Positions 1-7,407 of a stretch of 15,288 nt of DNA are shown here, piece after piece. The stretch comes from Chloroflexia bacterium (GTDB lineage: Bacteria > Chloroflexota > Chloroflexia > QHBQ01 > JADMIH01). The stretch lies in assembly GCA_025927935.1 (NCBI GenBank), contig JAICKM010000077.1, positions 1 through 15,288 on the forward strand. Direction: 5' to 3'. A program made the translations under genes and the position numbers. The notes beneath the pieces are model-generated. The model did no database searches and was not told where the DNA came from. It was given only the letters and a program-made list of their open reading frames with translations. Positions within the stretch are counted from its first letter, which is position 1, and each line of letters opens with the position of its first letter.

Positions 1-825
1 AGTTGGAAGGACACCCTTTCTTTCCGGCATTATAGCTTCAATAATTATCGCGCCAGCGGGGCCGCGGACTACAGTACCCAACTGCTGACCGGATTTGATA
101 CGCGGCGCGGGCTGCCCGCCTCCGGCGGTGTCGGTCCCAACTATAACAAGACCGGCATGAGCGGCTGTCCGTCAGGCACGAGCAACTGTGCCGATATGGG
201 CCGGCAGAAGGGCGACGACGACGATTTGTCGCAAGATCTCTCCAACTGGATCTACTGGAACTGGAACGGCACCATCGTGCTGACCAGCATCTGGCCCTCC
301 GGCGCCGGGGTGGGATCACGGACCGGTGACTGGGCGGAGAGCTATAAACCCGGCGACCTGGGCAATAATCTGGCGTCGCCGATCACCGACCTGATCGCGC
401 GGGATGGCTTCACCACGCCTCTTAGCGGCGCGCCGTTTAACCTCGGCAAAGCCGTGGACCGCACAGTGTATGTCTGGGGTCCGTCACGCTCGGCCTTTCT
501 TGCCGCCGGTTCTAGCGACTCGACTGTCGCCCAGAAGTGGGTGGACCCAGTCCCGCCGGGGCACGGCAATGGCGGACAGGATGGACAGTTTACCGACATC
601 ACAGTCCTCCAGCGGGCCAACGGCAACTACGAGACCTCCGGCAACGATTCTATCGACCGGGTGCGCTTCACCTGGGCCTACAAGTTCCGCTTCTACGCGG
701 CCCTGCAAAGCAACAATAGCGCCGTTTACGGCTTATTCCTGGCACAAGATGAACCAGGGCCGCAACCCGGTAGTTGCACCTGGCTTCCTGGTGTGGGCGT
801 TTACTCGCGGCTTAGCGACCCGTGA
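1..825 (+). CDS. TadE/G-like Tad pilus surface protein, C-terminal part (5' end outside window)
   Basis: The reading frame is open from base 1 to the TGA at 823-825, giving 274 residues of the C-terminal part; the start lies upstream. It aligns throughout with the last part of the next gene: both share LLTG.D.R.GLPA near the beginning, NCADM, an aromatic run of the type WxYWNWxGTI, GDW.E.Y, LGNN.A.P, NLGKA.D.TVYVWGP, RVRF...FRFYAALQ.NNS, and a C-terminus ending RL.DP. I therefore infer the same kind of protein: a membrane-anchored TadE/G-like minor pilin or surface component. The diagnostic N-terminal anchor is not visible here. The domain is rich in Trp, Tyr, Asn and Gly and has a few Cys residues, which suits an extracytoplasmic fold. 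I do not recognise a named domain in it. It lies 25 nt upstream of its paralogue and is probably co-transcribed with it. Confidence 0.7.
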   Translation, partial: SWKDTLSFRHYSFNNYRASGAADYSTQLLTGFDTRRGLPASGGVGPNYNKTGMSGCPSGTSNCADMGRQKGDDDDLSQDLSNWIYWNWNGTIVLTSIWPSGAGVGSRTGDWAESYKPGDLGNNLASPITDLIARDGFTTPLSGAPFNLGKAVDRTVYVWGPSRSAFLAAGSSDSTVAQKWVDPVPPGHGNGGQDGQFTDITVLQRANGNYETSGNDSIDRVRFTWAYKFRFYAALQSNNSAVYGLFLAQDEPGPQPGSCTWLPGVGVYSRLSDP

Positions 826-850
826 TCTGACGCTGGAAGGATCTCGCATT

Positions 851-2374
851 ATGAACAGCAGGCGTGTCGTCAAAGGGCAAACCGTGGTGATCGTGGCGCT
901 CTGCGCCCTGGCGCTGATGGCGTTTGTGGCCCTGGCGGTGGATGGGGGCAGTACGTTCTTGCAACGGCGCACCATGCAAAATGGAGCTGATGCCGGGGCG
1001 CTGGCCGCCGTGCAGGCCATGACCCAACCGGGGATCGCCGTATCATGCAATCCCGCGCCCTGTCATGAGACTTATCTGGTCACCAACCAGACGGTCTGGG
1101 CTGCCGTCACGCAATTCGTCAACGCCAACCAGGGAGGGACAACCGGGACGGCGGCGCCGGTTCCCACGTTGGAGTACCACATCATGGCTGGGGCGCCGGG
1201 TTGCGCGAACCCGCCGAACACCACCGGCTGCTACCAGGCGGCGCCCAACGACACGGCGCGGGTGCCCGATTGGACGGACGGTGTGCGGGTCACGGCGAGT
1301 ATCCAGAATCCGACGACGTTTGCTCGTGCCATTAATATCAACACGGTGCCCGTCAGCGCCGCCGCGGCCGCCAAGGTCATCGGCACCTGTCCGGTCGCCG
1401 CGCCCCCCGGTCCAAGCTTGCCTTTCACCCGGTTCCGGCCCGATCTGGAAAACGAACTCCTGACCTCGGCAAATGACATCTTGCATCCTTACCAGTTCTG
1501 GTCGGCGAACTCGCCCAGCGGAGATTCAAGCTGGAAACTCCTGCTCTCCTTCCGCGAGCGGAGTTTGTATAACCCGGACCCCACCACGCCGCCCGCGAAT
1601 CCCAACCCGCTGCAACTGCTCACGGGCGTCGATTCGCGCAACGGGCTGCCGGCACCAGGCGGGACGGGCGTGGGTCCCAATTATGGCGCGTCGGGGTGCA
1701 CCAACAGCCCGCTGAACCCGTCCAATTGCGCCGATATGCGTGGTATAAACCCTCCCGACCAGGCCACGGACCTCGCCAACTGGTCCTACTGGAACTGGAC
1801 CGGCACCATCGCGCTCACCAGCACCTGGCCTACAGCCGCGCAGGTGGGTACCCGCGACGGCGACTGGCTGGAAGCCTATAATTTGCAGGCAAACCTGGGT
1901 AATAACGTGGCCGCGCCCCTTAGCGACGTAATTAACCGGGATGGCGTGATGACCGCGTTGAGCGGACCTCCGTACAATCTCGGCAAAGCGCTCGACAAGA
2001 CAGTGTATGTCTGGGGTCCCGATCTCGCTACCTTCAGGGCGGGTAAACAGGGTAGCGAACTAGGTCGAACGAGCGATTACGCCCAGCAATGGAACGCGGG
2101 CCGTATCAATCCCACGCTGCAACTCGGCACCTGGTCAGATATAGCCGTGGTGCAAAAGAGTAACGGCCAGTATGGCACCGTTCCGACGAACGGCACCATC
2201 GGCCGGGTGCGCTTTAAATTCACGTACAATTTCCGGTTCTACGCGGCCTTGCAGACCAACAACAGCGAAGTTGACGGCCTGTTTATCTCCGAGGCGCAGC
2301 CCGGCCCCGTGCCTCCCGGCAATTGCGGCCTGACTCCCGGTGGCGCGATCTATACGCGGCTGATCGACCCATGA
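851..2374 (+). CDS. TadE/G-like Tad (Flp) pilus-assembly surface protein
   Basis: The product is 507 residues. Residues 8-55 match the N-terminal Flp pilus-assembly TadE/G-like domain: a KGQ motif, a hydrophobic membrane segment (about 11-30), AVDGG (29-33), and then QNGADAGALAA. Residues 146-176 have the usual TadG end of core (VTASIQNPTTFA, then an Ala-rich run). The rest, about 190-507, is an extracytoplasmic domain shared with the preceding gene, with an aromatic SYWNWTGTI stretch at 312-320 and Cys pairs at 283/293. I do not recognise this C-terminal domain, and no VWA domain is visible although many TadG proteins carry one. The start at 851 follows GGAAGG (836-841) and gives the TadE/G anchor at the very N-terminus. 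The frame stays open further upstream to 404, but that overlaps the previous gene and is spurious. Role by family: minor pilin or surface component of the Tad machine, anchored in the cytoplasmic membrane. Confidence 0.82.
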   Translation: MNSRRVVKGQTVVIVALCALALMAFVALAVDGGSTFLQRRTMQNGADAGALAAVQAMTQPGIAVSCNPAPCHETYLVTNQTVWAAVTQFVNANQGGTTGTAAPVPTLEYHIMAGAPGCANPPNTTGCYQAAPNDTARVPDWTDGVRVTASIQNPTTFARAININTVPVSAAAAAKVIGTCPVAAPPGPSLPFTRFRPDLENELLTSANDILHPYQFWSANSPSGDSSWKLLLSFRERSLYNPDPTTPPANPNPLQLLTGVDSRNGLPAPGGTGVGPNYGASGCTNSPLNPSNCADMRGINPPDQATDLANWSYWNWTGTIALTSTWPTAAQVGTRDGDWLEAYNLQANLGNNVAAPLSDVINRDGVMTALSGPPYNLGKALDKTVYVWGPDLATFRAGKQGSELGRTSDYAQQWNAGRINPTLQLGTWSDIAVVQKSNGQYGTVPTNGTIGRVRFKFTYNFRFYAALQTNNSEVDGLFISEAQPGPVPPGNCGLTPGGAIYTRLIDP

Positions 2375-2649
2375 TCCGGCAGGCGCCACTGTGCTGCCTG
2401 AGTTGTTAACAATCTGTAACCCTGATCGCAGCGCGATATATGTAAATTCGATCAACTAAGCCGGGAGCAACGGGTAAATTAATTACAGCACCTTCCCCGG
2501 CTATTCACAGCCGATATAGCCAAACGCCTTACACTTATCCTGCTGAGGGGAAACACCTGCGGCTTACTCCTACCCAATAGACGCCAAACTGCGTGGCGTG
2601 GTCCACGCAACGGGTGATAAGACGTGATTGAAGAAGGGAATTGTACGGA
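2375..2649. other. Leader region between the TadG-like genes and cpaB
   Basis: This 275-nt gap has no convincing ORF and is clearly more AT-rich than its surroundings. It contains a perfect 10-bp palindrome TTGTTAACAA (2403-2412), a short ATCGC/GCGAT stem (2425-2437), several TATA-like stretches (around 2437-2448 and 2474-2486), and a dyad just before cpaB. It probably carries the promoter of the cpaB operon, but I could not find a -35/-10 pair good enough to call. A weak GGCAG/CTGCC stem (2378-2398) follows the TadG-like stop codon without a U tract. No riboswitch class was recognised. Confidence 0.5.
2581..2609 (+). promoter_or_regulatory. Dyad upstream of cpaB with two mutually exclusive stems
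   Basis: TGCGTGG (2590-2596) and CCACGCA (2603-2609) form a perfect 7-bp stem with a 6-nt loop. At DNA level GCGTGG-T-CCACGC (2596-2608) is a near-perfect palindrome, a plausible operator half-site pair. ACGCC (2581-2585) can also pair with GGCGT (2595-2599), which would exclude the first stem. The element lies about 40 nt before the cpaB start. A regulatory role is inferred from position and symmetry only. Confidence 0.35.
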
Positions 2650-3477
2650 ATGAAGCGTCCTGCCTTGTTACTTTTGATTGTCGGGCTGTTCGCCGCGCTG
2701 GCGGCGGGCGGGCTGGTCTACGTTGTCAGCAGCAGCGCCGTGGCGAAGACTGCTCCGCCCCCGGTGCCCACTCCCGTCCCGACCGCCACGGCGATCCCCA
2801 TGGAGCTGGTGGTGCTGGCGGCCCAGGACATCCCGGTCCGCCACCTGGTGACGGCCGCCGATGTGGTGACCCGCGCCTATCCGCTGGGCGTCGCGCCGGA
2901 GGATTCGTTCCATACCGTCACCGAGGTGATGAGCCGCACCGCGACGACCCAGGTCTTCAAAGGGGAGATGCTGCTGGCCCGCCAGTTCATCGACGCCGGG
3001 GGCGCCACCGGGGCCTCGACCACGATCCCGCCCGGCAAGATGCTGGTCGCCTTCCCGGCCACCGACATGCTGAACGCGACGGGCGCCGTCCACGCGGGCG
3101 ATCATGTTGATATTATGATCTCGATCCCGATCAGCGGGACCGCCGCGCTGGCCGGCAGCAGCGCCACCCAGGAAGGCGCGGGAACCGAGGCGAAGACCGT
3201 GGTGACCCAGGCCACGATGCAAAACATCGAGGTCTACAGCACCGGCACCTGGACCCCGACCGGCCCGGCCGCCGATCAGAACAGCGGCGAGGTGAAGATT
3301 ATCACCTTCATCGTCGACCATCAGGAAGCCCTGATTCTGAAATACGTCAAAGATAGCGGCGGCACCATCGACCTGGGGGTGCGGTCCATCGCCGACACGG
3401 ACAGCGTGACCACCGACCCCGTATCGCTGGACTACCTGGTCGATCTCTATCACCTGATCCAGGTGCCGTCCCGTTAG
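2650..3477 (+). CDS. cpaB: Flp pilus assembly protein CpaB/RcpC
   Basis: The product is 275 residues. An N-terminal membrane segment (about 5-27) is followed by a Pro/Thr-rich linker (35-50). A SAF-type domain comes next (about 51-114: ELVVLAAQDIPVRHLVTAADV, then KGEMLLARQFI), and then the RcpC/CpaB domain from about 125, with PPGKMLVAF and GDHVDIMISI, and a C-terminal part with VTF-type strands ending near LIQVPSR. Order and length are typical of CpaB. In Gram-negative Tad systems this protein works with the outer-membrane secretin; in a cell without one it would be an envelope or wall-side component (inference). The ATG at 2650 was chosen because AAGGGA (2634-2639) is well spaced from it. 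The in-frame TTG at 2641 is too close to that ribosome binding site. It is the first gene of a tight five-gene run. Confidence 0.88.
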   Translation: MKRPALLLLIVGLFAALAAGGLVYVVSSSAVAKTAPPPVPTPVPTATAIPMELVVLAAQDIPVRHLVTAADVVTRAYPLGVAPEDSFHTVTEVMSRTATTQVFKGEMLLARQFIDAGGATGASTTIPPGKMLVAFPATDMLNATGAVHAGDHVDIMISIPISGTAALAGSSATQEGAGTEAKTVVTQATMQNIEVYSTGTWTPTGPAADQNSGEVKIITFIVDHQEALILKYVKDSGGTIDLGVRSIADTDSVTTDPVSLDYLVDLYHLIQVPSR

Positions 3478-3511
3478 GTCCCGGCGTGGCCGGCAAGGAG
3501 GAATCCGTTTC

Positions 3512-4762
3512 ATGACCCAATTACCCGAGTATATGATCAACGTTGTTGTCGGCGATGCCGACCCCGACGAACTCACCCGCACCCGCGCCGTGTTGTTGCA
3601 AGGCCCCAAGATCCGCGTCACCGGCACGGCCAGGGCGCACAACGAAGTACTGGCGCTGGCCGAACTGGAACCGGATATCTTTCTACTCTCTACGAATCTC
3701 GATCCGGCGGGCATGCCGGCGCTGATCAACCAGGTGCTGGACGTGGCCCCTTCGGCCCAGGTCATCTTGGTCACGGATTTCGGGGATCCGCTGGACATCG
3801 GGCAGGCGATGGTCGCCGGAGCGCGCGGGTTGGTGCGTAAGCCGCTGGCCGCGCACGATGTGGTGGGCACCATCCAGCGCCTGTTCGAGAACGAATTGAA
3901 CCGGCGCCTGCGCGCCGACGAAATGGCCCGCCAGCGCAAGGTGCAGGCCGCCAACGGCCGGGTGATCGTGGTGTTCAGCCCGAAGGGCGGCGTCGGGTGT
4001 ACGCTGCTGGCCTGCAACCTGGCGATCGCCTTGCAGAGTGCGACCCAGAAGCGCGTGGCCCTCATCGATTACAGCCTGCAATTCGGCAGCGTCGGCGCGC
4101 TGTTGAATGTGCAATCACCGCACACGGTCGCCGAACTGGCCTCCCGCCAGGAGGAGATCGACGCCGCGATCCTGGACGACGTCATGGTGGCGCATACGTC
4201 CGGGGTGCGCGTGCTGTTGCGGCCCAACAATCTCCAGGAGATGGAGCAGATCACGACTGAGGGACTGGTCGCGGTGCTCGACGGTGCGCGGAAAAGCTTC
4301 GACTACGTGATCGTGGACACCTGGCACGTCGTCGAGCCATCGACGTTGGCCGTGCTGGAAATGGCCGACCGGCTGCTGCTGGTCACCACGCCGGAGGTCC
4401 CGGCGCTGAGCGCTATGCGCCACTTTCTCGATATCCTCAAAGCCTACCCGCACCTGCGCGATAAGCCGCAACTGCTGGTCAATCGCCAGCCGAGCACCGG
4501 GGAAGTGAGCCTGAAATACGTCGAGGAAGCGCTGGGCATGAAAGCGGTCGCCACGGTGCCCAGCGACGGGCAGATGCTGACCCTGGCGATCAACGAAGGC
4601 ACCCCGCTCTTGCAGCAAAAACACGCCGGCCGGCCCTTTGTGCGGAACTTGAACAAGCTCGCGGAGTCCCTTGCCGTCCCGGCCGATCTGGCCGGGGGAA
4701 CCGCCGCCAGCGGAACGGCGTCCCGGCGCTTTATCTTATCGCGCCGCCAGAACGTCTCGTAA
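3512..4762 (+). CDS. cpaE: CpaE/TadZ pilus localisation ATPase with pseudo-receiver domain
   Basis: The product is 416 residues. Residues 8-125 form a response-receiver-like domain with an acidic pair (D15, D17) and the conserved Lys-Pro (K110-P111). The position expected for the phosphate-accepting Asp, after PDIFLL, is Ser60, so this looks like a non-phosphorylatable receiver, as is common in CpaE/TadZ. From about 150 there is a MinD/ParA-type ATPase with the deviant Walker A motif PKGGVGCT (157-164), the A' region VALIDYSLQFG (D186), and Walker B IVDT (D269). CpaE/TadZ proteins localise the Tad machine at the membrane or pole and bind ATP. An AAGGAGG sequence (3495-3501) precedes the ATG at good spacing. 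The gene starts 34 nt after cpaB, and cpaF follows after 29 nt, so the genes are very likely in one transcript. Confidence 0.9.
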   Translation: MTQLPEYMINVVVGDADPDELTRTRAVLLQGPKIRVTGTARAHNEVLALAELEPDIFLLSTNLDPAGMPALINQVLDVAPSAQVILVTDFGDPLDIGQAMVAGARGLVRKPLAAHDVVGTIQRLFENELNRRLRADEMARQRKVQAANGRVIVVFSPKGGVGCTLLACNLAIALQSATQKRVALIDYSLQFGSVGALLNVQSPHTVAELASRQEEIDAAILDDVMVAHTSGVRVLLRPNNLQEMEQITTEGLVAVLDGARKSFDYVIVDTWHVVEPSTLAVLEMADRLLLVTTPEVPALSAMRHFLDILKAYPHLRDKPQLLVNRQPSTGEVSLKYVEEALGMKAVATVPSDGQMLTLAINEGTPLLQQKHAGRPFVRNLNKLAESLAVPADLAGGTAASGTASRRFILSRRQNVS

Positions 4763-4791
4763 GCGCATAGCACAGCAGGAGAAGTATTTCG

Positions 4792-6342
4792 ATGCCTATC
4801 ATCCCCAGCAAATCCAACAGCCTGACCCCGCCCGGTGTGCCGGCCACCCCCGCGGCGCCGTCCTCCACCCCCCTCGACGGGGTGTCTGTGCCCAGCCCCT
4901 ACCGGCCCTTTGCCGGCACGCCGATCAGCGGTAATGGCGCGGCGTCCAGCGGCCCGGCCAATGGCGGGCCGGCCCCGCGCCCCGGCACGGGACCACTCAA
5001 TCCCACCGTCCTCGGCCCGCCCACCAGCAGCCGCACCATCAGTGCGGTCATTGCCCGGCCCAACGCGATCGACTTGCAGCACCGCCTGCATACCAAGATT
5101 ATCGGCGAACTGCGCGATTCGGTGGACCTCAACGACCCGGTCGCCTTGCGCCAGGAAGTCGAACGACTCTTTAACCGCTTCATGACCGAGGAAGATGTGC
5201 CGCTCAACCGCAGCGAACGCGGCCGGCTCTTTGAACTCGTCTGCGCCGAGATCATGGGCTATGGCCCGATCCAGCAGTTGATCAACAGCGACGCGGTGAA
5301 CGAGATCATGGTCAATGGCCCGCACCAGGTGTGGGTGGAGCGCCAGGGCAAGATCACGCTGACCGACATCAATTTCAAAGACGACGAGCATGTGATGCGC
5401 ATCATCAGCCGCATCGTGGCCCCGCTGGGCCGGCGCGTCGACGAGTCCTCGCCCATGGTCGACGCCCGCCTGCCCGACGGCTCCCGTGTCCACGCCATCA
5501 TCCCACCGCTGTCGCTGTCCGGCCCGATCCTGACCATCCGCAAGTTCGCCCGCGTGCCGCTCACCGTGGAAGACCTGCTGAACCTGGGCGCACTCTCGCA
5601 GCAGGCCGTCATCTTCCTGGAGGCAGCAGTCCGCGCCGGGTTGAACATCCTGGTGGCCGGCGGCACCAGCAGCGGCAAGACCACGCTGCTCAACGTGCTC
5701 TCCTCGTTCATCCCCTCGGACGAACGCATTATCACCATCGAGGATGCCGCGGAGCTGCAACTGCAACAGGTCCACGTCATCCGGCTGGAGTCGCGCCCGG
5801 TAAGCATGGAGCGGCAGAACGCCGTGGCTATCCGCGATCTGGTCGTAACCAGCCTGCGTATGCGGCCCGACCGTATCATCGTCGGCGAGTGCCGCGACGC
5901 CGAAGCCCTGGACATGCTTCAGGCCATGAACACCGGCCACGATGGCTGTATGACCACCGTCCACTCCAACAGCCCCCGCGATGCCATATCGCGTATCGAG
6001 ACCATGTCGATGATGGCGCGCGCCGAATTGCCTTTGCGCGCGATCCGCGAGCAGATCTCCGCCGCGTTTGATCTGATCGTCTATATGGAGCGGTTAGACG
6101 ATGGCACGCGCAAAGTGACCTATATCAGCGAGGTGCAAGGCTTCGAGCAGGACACGATCCTGATGCAGGATGTGTTCCGCCGCGAGTGGGTGCAGCGCGG
6201 CGACCAGCAAGTCTTCGATCTGATCCCGACCGGCATCCGCCCGCAGGTCATGCGCAAGCTGGAAAAGAAACGGATCTTCCTGGCGCCGGACTTCTTCGTC
6301 GTGCCGATTCCCACCGGCACACCGGCGCGCAATGGGCGCTAA
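4792..6342 (+). CDS. cpaF: Tad pilus secretion ATPase CpaF/TadA
   Basis: The product is 516 residues and belongs to the GspE/VirB11-like family of hexameric traffic ATPases, which power pilus subunit transfer from the cytoplasmic side. The first 75-90 residues are a low-complexity Pro/Ser/Gly/Thr-rich extension. An N-terminal domain follows (GYGPI at 156-160, VNEIMVNGP at 169-177). The catalytic core has Walker A GGTSSGKTT (290-298), an acidic Asp-box ITIEDAAEL (314-322), a Walker B region RIIVGECRDAEALD (361-374), and a His-box TTVHSNSP (388-395, His391). Length is normal for CpaF once the extension is allowed for. AGGAG (4777-4781) lies 10 nt before the ATG. The partner platform genes tadB and tadC follow directly. 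Confidence 0.95.
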   Translation: MPIIPSKSNSLTPPGVPATPAAPSSTPLDGVSVPSPYRPFAGTPISGNGAASSGPANGGPAPRPGTGPLNPTVLGPPTSSRTISAVIARPNAIDLQHRLHTKIIGELRDSVDLNDPVALRQEVERLFNRFMTEEDVPLNRSERGRLFELVCAEIMGYGPIQQLINSDAVNEIMVNGPHQVWVERQGKITLTDINFKDDEHVMRIISRIVAPLGRRVDESSPMVDARLPDGSRVHAIIPPLSLSGPILTIRKFARVPLTVEDLLNLGALSQQAVIFLEAAVRAGLNILVAGGTSSGKTTLLNVLSSFIPSDERIITIEDAAELQLQQVHVIRLESRPVSMERQNAVAIRDLVVTSLRMRPDRIIVGECRDAEALDMLQAMNTGHDGCMTTVHSNSPRDAISRIETMSMMARAELPLRAIREQISAAFDLIVYMERLDDGTRKVTYISEVQGFEQDTILMQDVFRREWVQRGDQQVFDLIPTGIRPQVMRKLEKKRIFLAPDFFVVPIPTGTPARNGR

Positions 6343-6377
6343 GTTAAGTATGGATTATCGTTAGAACGAGGTTCACT

Positions 6378-7355
6378 GTGCTGTTAATCTATGTGGCTGT
6401 TTGGCTGGCGATTGCCCTGGCGATCTTCGGCCTGGCGGGGAGCGTCGTATTGCTCGTGGTGCAACCCCAGCGCCGGGTCTACTCGCGGGTGCGCCAGTTT
6501 GCGGCGACCGCAGAAGCCCCGTCGCCCGCGCACGAAACGCAGGTGCGCAAGGATCAGCGCGCGGCGCTGTTCGCCGAACTCGACGCGCGCTGGGCATCGG
6601 GCGTCAAGGCCAAGGACCTGTCCCTGGACCTGGCGCGCGCCGAGTGGCATCTGACCCTGACCGAGTTTGCGCTGATCCGGGCGGCCACGGCCTTCGGCCT
6701 CACCGTGCTGCTGTGGTTGCTGGCGCCGCGGTTCTGGTGGCTGGTGCTGCTGCCCGGCTTGTTCATTGGCTGGCGGTTGCCGCTGGGCTACCTCCACTGG
6801 AGTGTAAGCCGCCGCATTGGCCGCCTCGACGCGCAACTGGCCGATATTCTCAACATCTTGGCCGGCGCGGTGCGGTCCGGCAGCAGCCTGTTCCAGGCCC
6901 TGGATCGCATCGCTCGCGAAGCCCCGGAACCCAGCCGCAGCGAATACACGCGCGTGATGCGGGCCATCAGCCTGGGGGCGCCGCTGGACGTGGCCTTGCG
7001 CCGCCTGGCCGAGCGCGTGCCGACCGAGGACATGGAGATCCTGGTCACGGCCATCACCATCCAGCAGCAAACGGGCGGCAATCTGGCCCATATTCTGGAT
7101 CTCATCGCCACCACTGTGCGCGAGCGCCACCGTATCAAGCGCGAGATCCAGGTTTTAAGCGCCCAGCAACGGCTCTCGGCCTGGCTGCTCACGGGGCTTC
7201 CCATCGCCATGGTCGGCCTGCTCTATCTCATCAATCCCGATTACATCGGGCGCATCTTCCAGCCCGGCCTGATCTTGATTATCCCGATCACCGGCGTCGT
7301 GATGCTGATTCTGGCCGGCTTCATCATGAACAAGATGGCGTCCATCGATGTCTAG
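6378..7355 (+). CDS. tadB: Tad pilus inner-membrane platform protein TadB
   Basis: The product is 325 residues in the type II secretion F (T2SSF) family. Membrane segments lie at about 4-28, 98-115, 119-137, 267-287 and 296-316. The cytoplasmic T2SSF domain spans about 155-265, with the family signature RSGSSLFQAL (166-175) and TGGNLAHIL (232-240). TadB and TadC form the membrane platform on which the CpaF ATPase acts. The start is a GTG at 6378, preceded by GAGGT (6368-6372); no upstream in-frame ATG exists, and the ATG at 6350 opens a frame that stops at once. It lies 35 nt after cpaF. The TAG stop overlaps a potential upstream ATG (7348) of the next gene, but that start is less likely. Confidence 0.92.
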   Translation: MLLIYVAVWLAIALAIFGLAGSVVLLVVQPQRRVYSRVRQFAATAEAPSPAHETQVRKDQRAALFAELDARWASGVKAKDLSLDLARAEWHLTLTEFALIRAATAFGLTVLLWLLAPRFWWLVLLPGLFIGWRLPLGYLHWSVSRRIGRLDAQLADILNILAGAVRSGSSLFQALDRIAREAPEPSRSEYTRVMRAISLGAPLDVALRRLAERVPTEDMEILVTAITIQQQTGGNLAHILDLIATTVRERHRIKREIQVLSAQQRLSAWLLTGLPIAMVGLLYLINPDYIGRIFQPGLILIIPITGVVMLILAGFIMNKMASIDV

Positions 7356-7394
7356 ACCGGTTGCTATCCCGCGCCGCCACGGCGCCATACGATA

Positions 7395-7400
7395 CAGAGG
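7395..7400 (+). promoter_or_regulatory. Ribosome binding site deciding the start of the VWA-TadC gene
   Basis: CAGAGG lies 7 nt before the ATG at 7408. Starting there puts a clean signal peptide at the N-terminus. The upstream in-frame ATG at 7348 would add 20 mostly charged residues in front of that signal peptide and has no good ribosome binding site of its own. Confidence 0.6.
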
Positions 7401-7407
7401 ATGGGCC

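Noticed and set aside
404..850. N-terminal extension of the second TadG-like protein
   Set aside because: It overlaps the preceding paralogue in another frame; the TadE/G anchor begins right after the ATG at 851, which has its own ribosome binding site.
2520..2640. Possible cyclic-di-GMP riboswitch before the pilus genes
   Set aside because: Such elements often precede pilus genes, but the conserved core sequences of the known classes could not be found here.
2668..4065. 465-residue open frame on the - strand
   Set aside because: It lies antisense to cpaB and cpaE, has Arg/Gly/His-rich low-complexity translation with no domain, and reflects high GC at third codon positions of the real genes.
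4444..5964. 506-residue open frame on the - strand
   Set aside because: It is antisense to cpaE and cpaF, whose motifs are unmistakable, and its translation shows no recognisable domain.
7348..7407. Overlapping start of the VWA-TadC gene inside the end of tadB
   Set aside because: It would put 20 charged residues before the signal peptide; the ATG at 7408 has a better ribosome binding site.
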